A stretch of DNA of 64,000 bases from Anadara kagoshimensis (Eukaryota > Mollusca > Bivalvia > Arcoida > Arcidae): the NCBI GenBank assembly GCA_021292105.1, contig CM037866.1, positions 1,659,256 through 1,723,255 on the forward strand, given 5' to 3'. Numbering within the stretch: the first letter of the stretch is position 1; the number at the start of each line of letters is the position of its first letter. Shown one piece after another: positions 45,921 through 57,797 of this stretch. A program made the translations under genes and the position numbers. The notes under the pieces were generated by a model, which saw nothing but the letters and a program-made list of their open reading frames with translations, did no database searches and was not told where the DNA came from.

Positions 45921-47258
45921 AACGGTTAGGTCTAACTGTCAGAAATGTAGACTCTCATCAGTATTTTTATTGTGTTCAAGGTCTTTTATAGTTATAACTG
46001 TTTTCATAAAGAAACATCAGTTTTATAAAGCTAGAATGTTGGTCTTCAGAACAATTCATTTCCTGTTTATTATTTTTAAATATTCCTAGGATTAGATAAA
46101 TCCTTTTAGTATTAATGTTAATGGTTAAACTAGTTTACTACGACATATTGTTTTGTTTAGTATTCTTTGGATTAGAGGAATCCTGCAAATACATTCATGC
46201 AGGTAATTAGAAGATATTAATGTTCGCATTTTTTGCGTTCGTTACTGCAAAAAATATACAAAGTATCGTGAAATTGATCACATGCTTACAGAAGCTATTG
46301 GAAGTAACTTGAATAAGTCATTGAATTAATACATTATTTAGATTTTAAAAATTTTACCATTGCAATTAAGTTTTTTAATTAAATTGGTTTTGATGCTATT
46401 TTTTATTGAATTTGAATAATTACAAATTAGTACTTTTTTATTGTTCTCCCTGTAACGCTTTAATTCTAGTTATATTTTATGATGCAAGAATGTTGTAAAA
46501 CTCCATATTACCGAAATCTGAAAGTATTTCACACAAAAATGTTTAGTTTGCAAAAACTTCATAAAGATTAATTTTATGACAAAAGACTTTCATTTAAATT
46601 AATTTTAAAACATGCAAACTTTGACCCCCTTTTTAAAGTGACTTGTAACATTTTTATTCTCAGGCGATGATGTGTCGTAATTAATTTATTGCTCTGTTGA
46701 AATGTTGATGATATACTAGTTTAAATAATAAAAGAAAGAATACGGTTTAAATTTCAGATTGAATTCTAATTCGTTTTTGAACTCCATAAAATATCATTAC
46801 AGTATGTACGTGTCAACGCGTGTTAAATCCAGAGAAGAAAACAATATGCAGCACTTATCATTCTTAAAGGCGCCTCATTAATCGTTCCTTTCACAACGCA
46901 ATCGCCTTTATGTTACTTTTTAATATAATTGATACAATCAGAAAAAAAAATTGATCAATAATCTAAGGTAACATGTTTTGAGTACAAAGCACCGTCATAT
47001 AAACGCAGTGTTATGTCTTCAACCCCATCTGTAGTTAAAAACTATTTTAGCAAAGAACACTAATCAACATTAATTTGATCATGGTGGCCCAGATTTTAGT
47101 TTCATCACAAGTGCGGGAAAACCGAATGCATCGGCATTTAATCATAACTGGTTTTTTATTTAATGAAATATTCAAAGATTACATCGGATTTATCAATTTA
47201 CGAAGTGTAACAAAAGTTTGGTAAATTTTCTATCATTGACAGCTGTAGTCTTGTAGAT
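45921..47258. other. Intergenic, nothing recognised
   Basis: AT-rich sequence. I looked for Tc1-type inverted termini upstream of the transposase start and did not find a convincing pair. Confidence 0.5.
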
Positions 47259-48087
47259 ATGCCGCCTATTGGTCCTTTGGTTGGAACAGCAGCTCTTAAG
47301 CAAAGAATAGTTTCATGTTACAATGACATCATCAAGGAAAGGGGTTTTTTCTATGGAATATATTCGCAAATTCAGCGTGAATTACTTCGACAAAATATAT
47401 TATGTTATCGTTCTTTTATATGGAGAACTGTTCAAACGTTTAACTCATGTGGCAACATATTTCGAGAGCGAAGGGGAAGACAAAGTCAAATTTCATGCAA
47501 TGAAAATATTCTCGAAATTATAGAAAACTGTATGCAACAAAATGATGAGGCAACTGCAAAGTCAATCAAATCGCGTTTAAGAAGAAGAGGGTATAACGTA
47601 AGCGTGGCTACAATAAATAGAATGCGAACAAAGCTAGGATGGACTTTAAAAACTACACAATACTGCCAAATGATAAGACATGGAAATAAGCCCAAACGTC
47701 TTCAGTGGGCAACAGATAACCTTAACGACTCTTTTGAGAACGTAATTTGGTCAGACGAAACATCTGTCTGGTTAGAGAAACATTTAAAAAGATCATACAG
47801 AAAAAAAGGCAGTAATATTCATAGAAAGCCAAGACCAAAACATCCCCTTAAAGTCCATGTTTGGGCTGGCATAAGCAAAAGGGGTAAAACACAAGTATGT
47901 ATATTTAAAGGAACAATGGACGCAAACCTGTACATTGATATTCTAAGAAAAACATTATTGCCATTTATTAGTGAAAAGTTCCAAAATGGGCACAGATTTA
48001 TGCAGGACAATGACCCCAAGCACACCTCTAGAGTTGCTAAGTCTTTTTACGAAGCTAACAACATTAATTGGTGGAAAACACCTGCAG
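47259..48087 (+). CDS. Tc1/mariner-type transposase, exon 1 (residues 1-276)
   Basis: The first exon begins at ATG 47259 (MPPIGPLVGT) and ends CTGCAG|GTAAGT at phase 1. It holds a Tc1-type N-terminal DNA-binding region: a GRQSQIS hinge (about 73-79), the second helix-turn-helix with TAKSIKSRLRRRGYNVS (99-115) and RMRTKLGW (121-128). The DDE core follows with VIWSDETSV (Asp166) and FMQDNDPKH (Asp250). The third catalytic residue is in exon 2. Together the exons give 347 residues, the usual Tc1 transposase length, with no stop or frame break. The enzyme would cut and paste TA-flanked elements, but no inverted termini were found around the gene, so it may be a relic in mid-decay, an intron-bearing family member, or a host-retained gene. 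Confidence 0.75.
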
Positions 48088-48984
48088 GTAAGTTGGAAAT
48101 CTAATGTGTATTAATAGAATATTTGCATTTAGTTGAAGTTTCACTTGAACATGAAATTTTAACTTTTGTATTGCTTGAAAAAGCCATGGCTTGTCAAAAT
48201 TTTATGGGGTAGACTATGCTATGCTTGGCTTATCACGCCAAGGAAATGTCAATCAGGCATTTGGTGATTAGTGAGTGATTACATGCTGTCATGTGTCTGA
48301 TTTTGAAAGTGTTATAATCGTGCTTTATGTACATCTGTTCTGTCATAACCTCATTCTATACCTCGGGTCATGCATTTACCCATCCCCCCAATTGGAAGCT
48401 TTTCTCTTGGTATGAATTTCATATCATCTATTGAATTTTAGATGACTAATTGGTTATTTTGCTTTGTTTTGAAAATACAGGGATATTAAATAAGCTAATT
48501 TGGTGTATTCTAGTAATTTTCCAAAAATAGTTTTTCCTTAATGAGCAAATTTAATGGATTTTTGATAATTTATTTCTTTTTTTAATATTTCTCAATTTGA
48601 AAAAAGTTACCTATTTGGAAGATTGTCTCCGATTAAAAAATAACTATCAAAAGAAGGAGGGAAGGGGGAAGTTGGTTTTCTCTGAAACCCGATAAATTGG
48701 TCACTTTAAGAAAACTGCAAATTGGAAAATTAGGTGTTGACACTTTAGAAAAATATCCAATGGAATTAATTTTTTCGACCATTTTCTATACAAATATGCT
48801 GTAATATGGAAAAAATTGTGATGTATCGAAACTGATCTTGGTTCAAAGGTCAAGGTCACTGTTACTTTATATACAATTTAGTTTCCACACTTTTCTTACG
48901 TTGCAACCAATGGATTTTGTTCACACTTCACGCAATGACAGTACTTGATGAAAGGTAGAACCCTCATGGTTTTAATAAACTTAA

Positions 48985-49517
48985 AGTGAAAGTTCGGGTT
49001 AATTTTTTTTTTTTTTTTGATATATCTTTTATTAACATCTAATAAACAAAATTCCAAATTTCGAAATTAAAAATTTCAATTTTTAAGAAAGTTATAGACG
49101 AAAAACTTTCGCTTATGGGCGCCGCCATTTTAACTGAAAACAGGTGCTACAAAACATGCCGGGTAAGGAATCGTGACGTCACATAAACACTTCAACGTTG
49201 TTGTGCTAAGTTACATATGCATTCTAGTGATGATTATCGATTACAATGAGTACCCGTGAGAGTTCATCGGATTCAGATACTGATAATTCCGTGTTAAATG
49301 GTGATAAGGGTTATTCGTTTGAACCAGAATATACGGTAGAAGAGTTAGTAGAGCAAGAAAATAATGAAATTGAAAAATTTGGCTATTTTTCGGTGTGAGA
49401 AACTAATAGCAAAAACGGGTTAAAATGTAGCTTCGGCAAGTGCTATGACTTCGGGATCTTTCTGTTAAATTTACGAGGAGTGTAATAAAATGATAAAAGA
49501 CTTACATAATAATAATA

Positions 49518-49558
<41 letters not shown>

Positions 49559-49655
49559 TCTAGAAAAATAAAAAAAAAATTAAATTAAGAAACAAAATGA
49601 TGACACCTCGGTTTATACTTTGTCACTGAATGAGGAAACGTTCTTAAAATGTGTA

Positions 49656-49714
<59 letters not shown>

Positions 49715-50385
49715 TGATGATGATGACGGTGATGCGAAAGAAAAACTTTTTTCGGCTTTCATACATGAAAGAATTCAGTATACATGTTTCTTTTTTTGAT
49801 TAAACAAAATTACTCATATGGATGAAATCACCGTGTGGTTTATGTAACTCATCAAAACTTAATGTAAAGTCATTTTATTTTTGTTGATAAATTATTATTA
49901 ATATAATTTTTTTCTAATTCTTGAATTTGCATCCGATTCTCGCCTACCACTAATTAAGAGATTATCAATAATCTACCCGGAAACATCCTGTTTATTGGAC
50001 ACATTCCATTACCTGTGATCAACACGATTTCACATAACAATTTACAAACTTGATTGACAGGTGTGTATATAGTAAATAAAGTCTTTATGACACCGGAAAT
50101 GTTATTTGTCGTTACTTTGGGACATCAGAAAAATGTGAAGTGTAGAAAAAATGGAATTAAAAGTTACACAATTGACATGAGTGACTTGATCTTTCTTATT
50201 TCATTTTATTTTTTATTTTTCGATTTCCTACTTCACTTGAACAATTTTTAATCATTTACGTTTCCCTAAATCATTATTTAACCTTCATTTTTTTTCATGT
50301 TTTTTTTTTTGAATTTATACGAAAAAAGTAAAAATAGATAGTTTAACGCAAGCAGATATACTTTTCTGTTTGAAAAGAGTATAAA

Positions 50386-50440
<55 letters not shown>

Positions 50441-50772
50441 TATAACTATCATTCCATCAACATAAAAAAAAATTTCAGTTATAATAAACAACAAGTTTAT
50501 TAACATCATTAAATGACTAACAAATAATATAATATCGTTATTTGTTCGAATTGTTAAAGAAACAACGTGCATTTCATTCGGAGATATAAACCGAAGGTGT
50601 ATACTACGTCCTACTTCCGGCATTTCCTATTTCCGGTACGTGAGTCTCCATGAACGTGAAAATTCCAACTTCAAAAGTTCATATCTTTTAAAATATAGGG
50701 CATATAAAGCTCAAACCCGGCAAACGTAGTTATTTCGATTAAAAAAAGTTGTTCTCAACCCGAACTGTCACT
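48985..50772. mobile_element. TTAA-flanked DNA transposon (Kolobok- or piggyBac-like duplication)
   Basis: Termini AGTGAAAGTTCGGGTT and the complement AACCCGAACTGTCACT are inverted with one mismatch and lie between TTAA (48981-48984) and TTAA (50773-50776). A 50-codon frame at 49246-49398 (MSTRESSSDSD ... YSFEPEYTVEELVE) looks like the N-terminus of a longer element protein; the rest is missing, so the copy is internally deleted. It also contains AAT/ATT microsatellites. TTAA duplication suggests Kolobok or piggyBac; the terminus does not begin CCC as piggyBac often does, favouring Kolobok. Confidence 0.75.
49506..49726. repeat. (AAT)n/(ATG)n microsatellites
   Basis: (AAT)n at 49506-49558 and 49656-49711, the second passing into (ATG)n; a matching (ATT)n lies at 50386-50438 within the same transposon. 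Confidence 0.9.
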
Positions 50773-51354
50773 TTAAGGTCACCGGTACTCAAAGCATAAT
50801 TTTGGTTTCCACACTAACGTTAGTTTTATTAAAAGGGTTTTTTTTGTTGAAACTTTGCTCAGTAATTGTGTGATGTTGCGGGTAGCACTTGGCAGTTGGC
50901 CTGTTCCTCTGTCTTTGTGCCCATCAGTCTCCTTCGTTTCCATGCTCGAGCCTAAATTTTATTTTGAACCGATTTTCTTCAAAATCCACAAATTTACAGA
51001 ACTTGATGCAAATGAGAATCCTATTGATTTTAGAGATCTTGGACAAGGTCACTTTAGGATCTGGACGTTAGCTAGTAACTCGTGCGCTCAAGCTAGTAAC
51101 TCATGCGCACCGGTTATAATTTAATTTTTTCGTGGCCCGTCTTGTCTTCCGTATAAAATGATGAAATAAAGCTTATTTGAGCATTTCTATAAATAATAAT
51201 TGTTCAAAAATTTAACATAGAATTTTATGCGTGGATGTACAAAATAAGTCTTACTGATATTTTAACCTCGCAGACAAATATTTTTAACATTTATTATCAA
51301 TAATAACGACATAATAAAACTTTTCAAATAGGAGCACACAGGCAGAAACTGTAG

Positions 51355-51357
<3 letters not shown>

Positions 51358-51416
<59 letters not shown>
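51358..51416. repeat. (CA)n microsatellite
   Basis: A pure AC run within the transposase intron. Confidence 0.95.
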
Positions 51417-51417
<1 letters not shown>

Positions 51418-52492
51418 ATATCGTTCTTTTCAAGACGACGACCAGCATGTTGTAAACTTTCAACAGTTCATGTTGTAAGAAATGGTTCTGAGATTTTACG
51501 TTTTGATCTTTGGGAAAAAAACATTTTTCTTAATTTACGATTATGATGATATCTTTTTTAATAAGTAATTATTCTAATCTTTTATTTATTGTAAGTACTC
51601 CACGTCAAGAAACTAAGTTTTTTTTTTACTAAGACTCACAAACTTAACATAGTAATTGCACCAATTAGGTTTAACGCTCAGTAAATTGAACTTTTTTGAA
51701 ACTAAATGTTTTAAACTGTAACTGAACGTATAAGTTATTCTATGGTGAATAATATTACAATATTGGTATCCTTCCTCAGATTTTTTTTTTTTTAAGATCA
51801 TTTTCAACTTGAATGAAATTCATTTTCAAGTAACTATTAGTCGCGCACGTCGGGGAACATTCACTTTGTAAGTAAACACTGTAACTCGGACTCTTGGGGC
51901 ATCTTGGCAATTTTATGTTGTAGGTTAATTGAAATACATATCATTACTCAAAGAAACGTGTGCCGAACAATTCAGATGTGAATTTGTTCTGGTATCTTAT
52001 GAAAGAAATTATAAGTTACATGTACAATATATATTTTATGTTCCACGGGCAATGGAACAATTTGCCAGCATTTATGTGTCCACTACCTGAAGACGTTTCA
52101 TGAACACATATTAATTAGGTTAAACAGGTAACAGTCAGTGATATGTCAGTTAGTCTATTACCGTCTATGAACATGTAGAAATGTAGAAATTAGGATACAA
52201 TTGGTTAATTTCAATGTCGTAAGTTGGTCATTGTAAAATGTTTCGTCTTTTGACAATTCTTCTTGTTCTTCCCTTTTATTTGACATTTGAGGATAAAATA
52301 TATTTTCTATAAAATGCAAGTCTACTAAATCAAAATACTAGAACCAAACAAATTTAAAAAAAAATAAAAATAAAATAATAAAACAAGGAAACTTTTTATT
52401 TTTCTCTTTATGAAGATGATTCGAGCTTTAAGACTTCCCTTTCCTAAAAGGAAGTTTTTATTTTTAATTTTGTCACAAGTATGGTAAGATGA

Positions 52493-52532
<40 letters not shown>

Positions 52533-52564
52533 AAGTTTTATTTCATTGAACGTACTATTTGTAG

Positions 52565-52779
52565 AATCACCTGATTTAAATCCCATCGAAAACTTGTGGC
52601 ATGAAATGAAGGATTTTCTTAGAAGGACCATAAAACCATCCTGCGAAGAAGAACTTGTTCGGGGTATCCTGCAATTTTGGGACAATTTAACAACGGAAAA
52701 ATGCATTACATACATAGACCATTTAAAAAAAGTAATGCCTAAAGTCATATCTGTAAACGGAGAGGCTACTGGTTATTAG
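52565..52779 (+). CDS. Tc1/mariner-type transposase, exon 2 (residues 277-347)
   Basis: After the acceptor TTTGTAG the exon restores a Glu codon and continues ESPDLNPIENLWHEMKDFLR, the canonical C-terminal block of Tc1 transposases, with the catalytic Glu285 in PIEN. Asp250 and Glu285 are separated by 34 residues, the DD34E spacing of the Tc1 family, which is reached only when the intron is removed. The frame ends at TAG 52777-52779. That the conserved block resumes at an AG acceptor in the right phase 4.5 kb away is the strongest evidence for splicing. Confidence 0.75.
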
Positions 52780-53280
52780 TGACCTCTTGGCACCACCAAA
52801 GGCTGAATTCTTGCTTTTGAGAGATCAAGTACAGTTTTCCATCCAAGCTCAAGTACATACAAAAGGTGAACACAATAGTTACTAAGCGTCTGATTGCATG
52901 TTGAAAAAGACTAAAAATTTGACTCAATTTTTTCGATTCATTAACAAAATTACATGACTGTTATGTATAAGAAACTAGTTTTATTATGAAATAGACTATG
53001 GTGAAATATGGAATGACAATGTTAAATTAAGGTGAATCATGTTTGATTTCTGAATTGATGTTATGTTTTAAGCGTTAATATTTTTGACATCAGTCATGAT
53101 TATACCCATGCTTTTCGTAAAAGTATCTGAAAAAATATAAAAGTCATAGGAATCATAAGTTTTTGTTTCCAAGGAAATTAATTAAATTTTCTGATCAAAG
53201 AATTTATTGAAAACTTTAAAATAAAGGTAATAAATCAAAAAGGTGTAATGTTAATATTGAAGAAATTTAATTTGAAAATA

Positions 53281-53940
53281 TGAATAGTGGTGATATTGAT
53301 AATAATGTTGATAATAATATGTTTATGCACGGTAATGATGAAATACTGAATAGTGCTATTAAAAATGAAGAAGTACTAACATGTGTAAAGCAATTTAAAG
53401 AACAAGTTCGTAGACAATGTTCTAAATGAGTATTTTGTATCTATAATCCTCATTATGTTTCCAATTTATTGTAAATTATTTAACTTAATTTTTGATACAG
53501 GTATTGTACCTGAGTCATGGTTTCTTGGGATATTATTCCTATTTATAAAAACAAAGGTAGTAAGAATGATGTTTACTATAGACCAATAACTTTGCAAAGA
53601 TGTTTAAAAAAATTTTTTTACTTCAATTTTATGGGTCAGATTCAATAAATATGTTGAGGAATATGCAATTTTAAGCAAGAATCAGTTTGGTTTTAGAAAT
53701 AAATATTCATAACGGATAATATTTTTGTATTATTTAATTTAATTTAATTGAAATCCTATTTTCAAAGGGTAAGAATCTTTTATGTACTTTTATTAACTTT
53801 AAATCAGAATTTGATAAAGTTTTGAGAGGTGGTTTATGGCAAAAGCTTAATATGATATTAATGGTAAATGATTGAAATATATATTGAATACGTATAGCAA
53901 TACTAAATTAAGAGTTGATTATATTATAGTTATTAGTTAT
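53281..53940 (+). mobile_element. LINE reverse-transcriptase fragment, N-terminal part
   Basis: Broken frames carry ILNSAIKNEEVLTCVKQFK, a VPESW word, PIYKNKGSKNDVYYRPIT and INFKSEFDKV, the succession of blocks that opens the polymerase domain of non-LTR retrotransposons. Multiple frame changes and stops show an old copy. The catalytic A/DD block lies in the second fragment at 55320. Confidence 0.65.
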
Positions 53941-53942
53941 TT

Positions 53943-55075
53943 TTCTAAGTTCTAAGTTCTTTATTCACTCATTAACCACCGGAGGTGGTACACGAGGTAC
54001 AATCATCATATTTACATTATATACATGCATGTCAAGTTAAACAATACAAAATATACAGTATGCAGTTATATACAAACATTTTGTGGTTAATGTACATAAT
54101 ATTTATTCTTACTTTCGAATTAAGGCTTAAATTACTTTATTAGCAAAGTAAAATAAAAATAATGATGCATATTTGGATAATAAGCAGAGCAGTGTAGCAA
54201 GTGATTGGGTAAGGCCCCTACCTACAAGCCCAAATCTACAATGCTTATTATCCAAACCAAGCAAAGTATGATATGCGAACCAGTGTAAATATTGTAAGTA
54301 ATCCAATTGTAATTCAAGCAAGTAACCAATATAATAATAATAATAATAATAATAGCACCAAGAGTAATAACAAATTAAAATATTAGATAATATGACAATG
54401 TTTTATAATTTTTACTTTTGGACTAAGGCTTAAATTACTTTATTAGCAAAGCAAAATAATGATACTTATTTAGATAATAAGCAGAGCAGTGTAGCAAGTG
54501 ATTGGGTAAGGCCCCTACCTACAAGCCAAGATCTACAATGCTTATTATACAAACTTAGCTAAACGTACTAGTGTAAATATTGTAGGTAATCGAATTGTAA
54601 TTCAAGCAGTTACCATAATAGATTAATAATAATAATAATAGCACTGGAAATAATAACAAATTAAAATATTTGATAATAGCTAATATGCCTTCAGACCTTC
54701 CCTTATAAATTTGCATAAGTTAGATAAAGTTTCATATTTTTTACTTTTGAACAGATATTGCATTTTTATAACATTTGGGTTTATATGAAATTTTTGTGGG
54801 ATGTACATGCTTCTTATTATATCAAAATTTCTACATTCAAATAAAAAGTGAAATTCGTCTCCAATGTTGTTATGACAGAATTTACATTTTCGTTCACTCC
54901 TTTCCATCTCATACCATCTCCCTTTCTCAATAGGTAACCTATGATTACAAGTTCTGAATTTAGCCATGATAATTCTAAAATATTCTGGTAACAAGCTTAA
55001 ATAATCTTCAAAACCAAATTCTGTTTTAATCATTCTGTATGTAATAGCTTTACTTGACACTTCTATTTGAGATTA
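53943..55075 (-). mobile_element. LINE 3' end in minus orientation with C-terminal frame
   Basis: A 126-residue frame (54680-55060) contains FRTCNHRLPIEKGRWYE, then CKFCHNNIGDEFHFLFEC, the Cys/His motif at the C-terminus of several LINE ORF2 proteins. About 730 bases of 3' untranslated sequence follow, including a ~300-bp tandem duplication (about 54105-54400 and 54410-54680), then AATAAAG and an (AACTTAG)n tail at 53943. It is inserted into the plus-strand LINE. Confidence 0.65.
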
Positions 55076-55265
55076 CCATTGCTGTATATACTAATCTTTT
55101 AATTTTTCAGATTATTTTATATTAATAATGGCGTTAGAACACCTATCCCCCTTTTTATTTGCTAATGTTGCTGTTATTATTCTTTGTATTGTCATTTACT
55201 ATTTGATGTTATGATCTTTTAACCATGTCATAGGAGGAAATAAAGCAATGAATGAATGAATGAAC
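55076..55265 (+). mobile_element. Short plus-strand LINE-type 3' end
   Basis: T-rich sequence ends GGAAATAAAGCAATGAATGA, that is a polyadenylation-like AATAAA followed by an (AATG)n tail (55246-55264), as at many LINE 3' ends. Confidence 0.5.
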
Positions 55266-55319
55266 CATATCTAATGAACTATAACATGAGTGTGATATCT
55301 TTTTAAAACTGTTTTATTA

Positions 55320-55830
55320 CTTAATGCTGGTGATACTGCACTTAAGAAGATTTACAGCAGCAGCTAGATTGTTTCTCTTTGTATAGCCAACAATGGAAGC
55401 TAAATAGAAATTGTTCTAAAACAAAGGTAGATATTTTTACCAAAGGCACACTTCTTCAAAACTTAAATTTTTCATTAAATAAAGAGATTGTGAAATATTT
55501 TAAATAACTTATATATTATATTTCAGTACATATGGTTCATTTGTAACTACTAAGACATATTTATCTGATAGAGCTAATCAAGCTATGTTCTCTGTTATTA
55601 AAAAAGCACGATTGTATAATTTATCTGTAGATTGTCAACTTGATCTTTTTTGATAAAATGTCATGCCTATTTTATTGTATGGCTGGAAAGTATGGGGCTT
55701 TGACAAAGTAGACATGTTAGAAAACGAACACCTTAAATTCTGTAAATTTTTTTTACATGCAAAAAAAATCTACAACAAATATTATAGTATATGGTGAAAT
55801 GGGTAGATTTCTATGACTATCCGTTTTGCT
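55320..55830 (+). mobile_element. LINE reverse-transcriptase fragment, C-terminal part
   Basis: Broken frames contain a decayed DDTAL-like block (GDTALKK), QQWKLNRNCSKTKVDIFT, then CQLDLF and LFYCMAGKYG and VYGEMGRF, in the order seen after the catalytic Asp pair of LINE polymerases. It continues the element at 53281, from which it is separated by the two inserted LINE ends. Confidence 0.65.
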
Positions 55831-55845
55831 AGTTGGAATTTATGA

Positions 55846-56225
55846 TATAATAAAATTGAATTTGTGATATCATTAATTCGAATTTGTGATATCATTAATT
55901 AAGGTAAATTTATGATATCAATAAATCGATTTTATGATATCAAATAATCGAATATGTGATATCACTAAATGAATTTATGATATCATCAATTCGAATTTGT
56001 GATATCATAAACTCGTTTGATTTTGTGAAATCATAAAATCGAATTCGTGATATCATCAAATCATTCCCGATCGAATAGAAATATGGATTGTAGCACGTGT
56101 TTCATATTATGAAATCGACTCAGTGATATCACAAAATACGATGATTTTATGATATCACTTATTCGATTTAGTGATATCATCAATTCATTTTATGATAGCA
56201 TGAATTTGAATTCGTGATATTACAT
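55846..56225. repeat. Degenerate GATATCAT word repeat
   Basis: About fifteen copies of TGATATCA, most within AATTCGAATTTGTGATATCA, spaced 25-33 bases. Each word is palindromic. Similar in style to, but not the same consensus as, the cluster at 1-830. Confidence 0.85.
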
Positions 56226-57263
56226 TTATACACTTCTCAGAAGAAACCTATGAAGCTTTAACTTGCAGGGAGTGACTAAACTTTTTTTGTAATTTATGCA
56301 TTCAGAAATTAAAAAGTTATGTTACTGACAGATATCATGTCAAGTTATATAACACCTCTGTCTCTTTTCCAAAAGAAAAGCAAAAAAGCATTTTTTGATC
56401 GAAATGAAATCTTAAGACAATGCTGTCATGGAGTAAATTTGTTTCGCGGGCACATGTATTGATATTCAATCACCGACTCTAGTTTTGTTTATATATTATC
56501 ATAGCTATTATCTTAACTATACTGAGGCTAAAATTAACTTAGCACAATCTGCACTACTAAGGGATTGTCGTTAACATTGGTGATACGTTGGAAACAGAGA
56601 TTTGAGATGCTGTTACAATAAGCTAAGAATATTCACCGCCTAAAAATGGTAATGAATACTGTAGTTTGTAAGAGACAACAAAAAGAAGAAATGTATGTGC
56701 GAATGAATACACTATTTCAGACGGCGCACATTGTTGAGCGGAAATTGAGATGTTACCATTGTCCTAACAATAGGATGGGGAATTCAACAAATGAAATCAC
56801 CGCCACGATAGGTGATTTCAAGAATTGAATTCAACGCCTAACTAGAATTGCAGAGTATACAACTAATAATCTTCATTCTAAGTGTCACTATGACCCTTGG
56901 TCACTACTCGGGAGAAACAATTTATGAGATGTATGTTTATAAACAGATATCTTGTAACACATTGTTATATCTCTACGTTGAGTAATACTAATTTAAAAAT
57001 AATTAATTACACGTAAAAACCTATCCTTTTGGTCGTAAGAACATCCGTTTGTAGTTCTATGACACGTATCCATTTAATTTGCTGTCTGATCCAATTAAGA
57101 TTTCCTCTATTTACGACCCCTCTAGCCCAAAGGCCTAAATAAAAAAATCTAGAGTATCGATTCAAATATTACTGAAAAATAAACTTTGAGCAAAACTCAA
57201 AACTTGACTAATGAACACTATCGTATGATTTGATAAAAAATATGTCGAAACTTGATACCATGA
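56226..57263. other. Intergenic, nothing firm recognised
   Basis: A 60-codon frame at 56646 has no splice signal or family. The first 200 bases may be further LINE tail, without clear motif. Confidence 0.45.
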
Positions 57264-57416
57264 TGGGTTGGTTGGTTGGTTGTAATGTTGTTTTACGTCG
57301 CATCAGCAATTTTGCAGTATCTCAAATTTTTAAGTCTTATGTATGACCCGGCAGGGGTTCGAACCAGCAACCTCCCGCTCTTGAGGCGGACGCTCTTCCA
57401 CTGAGCCACCGAGGCG
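57264..57416 (-). mobile_element. SINE copy with intact head, middle deleted
   Basis: On the minus strand CCGCCTCGGTGGCTCAGTGG is a full A-box head and GGTTCGAACCC the B-box. The sequence then jumps to the 'aaaattgctgatgcgacgta' tail segment and (CCAA)n. Compared with 7741-8121 about 230 bases of body are missing. Confidence 0.8.
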
Positions 57417-57597
57417 GTGATATAAGATGGGCGCCATGGCAACAACTTGGTACTAGATATAAATATCATGATTTTCTTATAATTCTTCTTATTTAATAAA
57501 ACTTAACAAGGATCAAACGTTCACCTGATAATGCTGAGTTCGAAACGACACGAGTTCAGGAATGTTCCTTACCAAGATAAGAAATTGCCAATTTTCG

Positions 57598-57797
57598 TTA
57601 CATCAACGGATAATATACAATTATGACCTTCATGAAAAGTAAATATCCAAAATTATCAAATCTCGAATGGGTAATTTCCCGAGGGCTAAAATTATCAAAT
57701 CGAGAATGGGATATCGAGATCGATAATTTTTATAATTTTGGATATTTACTTTTCATGAAGGACATAATTATATATTATCCATTGATCAACATATTTT
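57598..57797. repeat. ~58-bp-arm inverted repeat (foldback MITE)
   Basis: CTTCATGAAAAGTAAATATC at 57629 is matched by its complement at about 57740; the arms extend outward with few mismatches to GATAATAT/ATATTATC and GATCAAC/CATCAAC words. The spacer repeats ATTATCAAATC(T)CGAGAATGGG-like words. No transposase. Confidence 0.8.

Larger units (their letters stand above)
48088..52564 (+). other. 4.48-kb intron of the transposase gene
   Basis: Bounded by GTAAGT and a pyrimidine-rich ...TATTTGTAG. It contains a TTAA-flanked transposon (48985-50772), trinucleotide microsatellites, a (CA)n run (51358-51416), a (TC)n run (52496-52530) and pearl-like core words near 48838 and 51030. It carries no other gene that I can support. 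Confidence 0.65.

Noticed and set aside
52489-52779. Independent 96-codon gene starting in the (TC)n run
   Set aside because: The coding part from 52565 is the Tc1 transposase C-terminus; the upstream portion is intron.
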